Made by a program: the position numbers and the translations under genes. A stretch of 64,000 nt of DNA from positions 61,017 to 125,016 of the forward strand of contig JAGFJK010000088.1 of the NCBI GenBank assembly GCA_024102795.1, given 5' to 3'. Source of the stretch: Pirellulaceae bacterium (lineage in GTDB: Bacteria > Planctomycetota > Planctomycetia > Pirellulales > Pirellulaceae). The notes beneath the pieces were generated by a model, which made no database searches, was not told the DNA's origin, and was given only the letters and a program-made list of their open reading frames with translations. Positions within the stretch are counted from its first letter, which is position 1, and each line of letters starts with the position of its first letter. This document shows, piece after piece, positions 61,271 through 64,000 of the stretch.

Positions 61271-63757
61271 CTAGTGGTTGTAAATGAATTCCTTGCTGTT
61301 CAGCAGCACCCAGAGTACGTCCTCGATCGCCTCGCGCCGCGCGGCGCCGGGCTGCTGGAACGGTCGCAGCAACACTTGCTGTTCCTCGGGCGACGGATAC
61401 CGGGCCAACGTCGCCAGGCACAGCACTTCGACTATTTCCGGCGGCGCCAGTTCGGATGCGGCCAGCTTGCGGGCCCGGCCGTGCCGATGCTGCACCTTGG
61501 CCATGATTTCGGGAGAATTCATCAGGTGCAAGGCCTGGGCGACACTCGGCGTATCGCCCCGCTCGCACTCGCAGACGGTCGTGCGCGTGGGGCGTCCGAA
61601 GATGCGGAAGAAGTACAGCGGCTCGCGGTTGTCCCAGACTTCGATGGCCCGGGCGCCGAGCGGCCAGCCGTTGAATTTTTCCGGCACGCCGGTCACCTGG
61701 CAGATGGCGTCCAACAGGACTTCGGCCGGCAGCGACCGGTCGCGGGCATGGGAAAAATGCTGCCAGTCGCCCGCATTCGATACGTTGGTCACGGCACTCA
61801 ACTGGTAGACCCGCGAGTTGAGCAGCGTGCGGGTCAGCGCCCGCAGGTCGTAGCGTTGTTGTCGCAGATGATCGGCCAGCGCGGCCAGCAGCGGCTCGTT
61901 CGTGGCCGGATTTGTGGCCCGCAGATCGTCAATCGGCTCCACCAGCCCCCGGCCGAAGTAGTGCGCCCAGAGCCGATTGGCAATGGTCCGCGCGAAGTAC
62001 GGGTTGTCGGGCGACACCAGCCAGTCGGCCAAGGCCAGGCGGCGATCCAGCGTTTCGGTTCCGGTTTCGATTCCCTGTTCGAACGCCGTGGGCTCAGCGC
62101 CTAGCGGAGCGGCCGGCACCAGCTCGCCAGTTTGCGGATGCCGCAAGTCCTGGCCCCCATCGGGATAAACCAGCACCGCGCCGCCGGGGATGGTCTTTCG
62201 CTTGAGCCCCGTGAAGTAGCCGGCCAGGGCGAAGAAATCGTGTTGCGACCAGCGTTCGAACGGATGATGATGACACTCCGCGCACTCGATCCGCACACCC
62301 AGGAACAACTGGCTGAACGAACGGCTGATCTCCCGCGGCTCGTTCAGCGCCAGGTAGATGGCCGCCGGGCCCTGGGAGCGCGTGCTGCCGGCGGCCGTCA
62401 CGATGTCGCGAACGAACTGGTCGTACGGTCGATTCTCCGCGAACTGGCCGCGCAGCCAGTGCATCACCGCCAGCGTCGGCTCGGAACCCAGAGCGTTGCT
62501 GTCCACGCGCAGGATGTCGGCCCAGCGCATCGCCCAATAGGTCGCGTACTCGTCCCGCTGCAGCAACCGATCAATCAACCGGGCTCGCTTGTCCTCCGAC
62601 GCATCTTCCAGGAACTCGCGGGCTTCCTCCGGCGTGGGCAACGTGCCGATCGTGTCCAGGTAAACTCGGCGAAGGAACGTGGCGTCGTCGGCCAGTTCGC
62701 TGGGCTGGATGCCCAGTTGTTCGAGCTTGTCCCAGACCAGGCGGTCGACAAAGTTATGCTCCGGCGGCCGGCGGAATTCGATGCCGGGCCGCGGCAGCGC
62801 GATGCGGGCGATCGCCACCTGGCCCATGAACCGCACCAGAACCGCCGCCTCGCCGGGCACCTCGCCGGCCCGCACCAGGCCCTGCTGGTCGACGGCGGCG
62901 ATCGTGGTGTCGTTGGATTCGAAGTCGGCTTCCGCCGTGACGTCGAACTGGACGCCGGCGGCGTCTTCGGCCACCACTCGCAGTTGCTGCGCGCCGCGCA
63001 GTTCCAACTCCTGCTCAGCCGGTTCGACCGTGATGCGCGTCACTGCCGCCCGTTGCCGCGGGTCGTCCAGCGTCGCGCCTTCGCGAATCCAGCGGTGCAG
63101 CCGGCCATAGGCGGCCGAATCGGGTTCGACCTGGCGCCCACCGCCATGCGGCATGGCGGCCGATGCCTTCCGCAGCAGCAGGCTGTGCTCAGGCGCGGCC
63201 AGATGGACTCGCCGGCCGCGAGCTTCCTTGACCAGCGCGGCGTGGTCGGCATCCGGGTCATAACCAAACACGCTCAGCTTGAATCCGTTCTGGCCTTCCG
63301 CCTTGCCGTGGCAACCGCCCGAACTGCAGCCAGCCTTGGTCAACAGCGGAATCACTTCCTGGCGAAACGATACGGGCCGCGGCGCGCTGAGCCCGCTGAC
63401 TTCGACCGGAACCTCAACGCTTTCGTCGCCCACTCGAACCACCAGCCGCGCGGTCCCTTCAAGCAGCGGGCGGACACGGCCTTGGGAATCGACCGCGATC
63501 AGCGGCAGGGCGTCCAGTTGATAGTCGGCCTGCCGAGTGCGATCGATCAGTTGCCCGCCGCTGTCCGACTGGCGGACCACAATCTGCAGCGACGATTCGG
63601 GCCCGTCCAGCGTCACACGCCGCGGCTGCACCAGCAGCTCACCCCGCGCCAGATCGGCCGGAAGACCGAGCGCGACCAGCGGAATCAACGCGGCCAGCGG
63701 AGCGATACGTTGCCAGTTGGCATAAGGCCGCAAGCGGCAGGCAGGGTGTGGGGGCAT
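61271..63757 (-). CDS. Secreted DUF1549/DUF1553 protein with Ig-like (Big_2) domains
   Basis: The protein has 828 residues from the start at 63757, chosen because a signal-like helix follows (RIAPLAALIPLVALGLPADL); an ATG at 63898 is also in frame. A Big_2-like Ig domain leads (about 30-130), then a variant haem motif CSSGGCHGKAEGQNGFKLSV near 145, a second Ig-like domain (about 245-330), DUF1549 (FLRRVYLDTIGTLPTPEEAR near 375) with a normal CxxCH (CAECH near 500), and DUF1553 (RLALADWLVSPDNPYFARTI near 575). It leads the DUF1549-DUF1501-PPC operon. The CX4CH first motif is typical of this subgroup. Confidence 0.92.
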   Translation of the reverse strand: MPPHPACRLRPYANWQRIAPLAALIPLVALGLPADLARGELLVQPRRVTLDGPESSLQIVVRQSDSGGQLIDRTRQADYQLDALPLIAVDSQGRVRPLLEGTARLVVRVGDESVEVPVEVSGLSAPRPVSFRQEVIPLLTKAGCSSGGCHGKAEGQNGFKLSVFGYDPDADHAALVKEARGRRVHLAAPEHSLLLRKASAAMPHGGGRQVEPDSAAYGRLHRWIREGATLDDPRQRAAVTRITVEPAEQELELRGAQQLRVVAEDAAGVQFDVTAEADFESNDTTIAAVDQQGLVRAGEVPGEAAVLVRFMGQVAIARIALPRPGIEFRRPPEHNFVDRLVWDKLEQLGIQPSELADDATFLRRVYLDTIGTLPTPEEAREFLEDASEDKRARLIDRLLQRDEYATYWAMRWADILRVDSNALGSEPTLAVMHWLRGQFAENRPYDQFVRDIVTAAGSTRSQGPAAIYLALNEPREISRSFSQLFLGVRIECAECHHHPFERWSQHDFFALAGYFTGLKRKTIPGGAVLVYPDGGQDLRHPQTGELVPAAPLGAEPTAFEQGIETGTETLDRRLALADWLVSPDNPYFARTIANRLWAHYFGRGLVEPIDDLRATNPATNEPLLAALADHLRQQRYDLRALTRTLLNSRVYQLSAVTNVSNAGDWQHFSHARDRSLPAEVLLDAICQVTGVPEKFNGWPLGARAIEVWDNREPLYFFRIFGRPTRTTVCECERGDTPSVAQALHLMNSPEIMAKVQHRHGRARKLAASELAPPEIVEVLCLATLARYPSPEEQQVLLRPFQQPGAARREAIEDVLWVLLNSKEFIYNH

Positions 63758-64000
63758 GCGGGGGGGCGGTCGCCAGTCGCGGACCGGGCCGGGCAAGGGG
63801 TCGTTTTCGAGCGGCCGAGGTTCGAAACATGATAAGCGTCCCACTCGGACCGTGCAACGCGAATCGGCGGCCTCCGAGCCGGTTGCGTTGTACCCCAAGT
63901 TCCCTCAGACGCACGACTTGCGCCTGACTCCAAGCAGGGCCTTCCCCGCAGGCCCGGCGGTAACTCCCGGGATTCCGCAGGGGTGGGGCTCCAAAAACAG

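Noticed and set aside
1..64000. CRISPR arrays, rRNA genes and further tRNA genes
   Set aside because: I saw no regularly spaced direct repeats, no rRNA sequence and no second tRNA fold on either strand while reading; short or divergent cases could be missed.

Overview
This is bacterial DNA, GC-rich and almost certainly from a planctomycete (Pirellula-like, inferred). The clearest marker is the set of secreted-protein families largely confined to that phylum: haem-motif DUF1549/DUF1553 and DUF1587/1592/1588 proteins, paired with Tat-exported DUF1501 and DUF1552 proteins. Secreted PPC-type and terpenoid-cyclase-fold proteins, a HisA/HisF-related protein and planctomycete-style intergenic palindromes support this. 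About 35 kb on the left is a prophage with attached cargo; about 29 kb on the right is ordinary chromosome.

Positions 1-7045 (minus strand) hold a co-directional operon: a MerR/excisionase-type HTH, a 960-aa SNF2/HepA-type helicase, a 1140-aa beta-class adenine methyltransferase, and the first 149 codons of a third gene cut by the window edge. This looks like a DNA-modification defence module. It lies directly downstream of the prophage late genes, and no left attachment site is visible, so it may be prophage cargo.

Positions 7170-35250 are a siphovirus-like prophage. From right to left: a large serine recombinase (plus strand) whose stop codon lies inside a tRNA-Pro gene; a prim-pol/SF3 helicase replication protein; a ParB-like/DNA methyltransferase fusion; three small plus-strand genes including a HARE-HTH protein; small and large terminase; a zinc-ribbon protein; a HigB/HigA-ImmA toxin-antitoxin island with its own operator and terminator; portal; a protease-capsid fusion with a nested start; connectors; tail tube; overlapping chaperone frames; tape measure; a tail protein; and a 711-aa protein with very long serine tracts. 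Just downstream of the serine-rich gene is a tight cassette of four glycosyltransferases and two methyltransferases. I read this as a phage-encoded system for glycosylating and methylating its serine-rich tail protein, and it is the most interesting feature here. No lysis genes were recognised.

The chromosome resumes at tRNA-Pro (35305). It starts with a roughly 430-bp element of nested inverted repeats, then recJ and rpmG (minus), a membrane-anchored terpenoid-cyclase-fold protein, a HisA-like protein and an OmpH/Skp chaperone (plus), and a crotonase-family enzyme (minus). A plus-strand series of planctomycete secreted proteins follows (43.5-53.1 kb), then a primary-type sigma factor. The remainder is on the minus strand: metF, a GlmU-like protein and a second DUF1549/1553-DUF1501-PPC operon. 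Interspersed repeats fill the gaps at 35.6-36.1, 43.0-43.3 and 51.0-51.5 kb; the last one separates a DUF1549/1553 gene from its DUF1501 partner.
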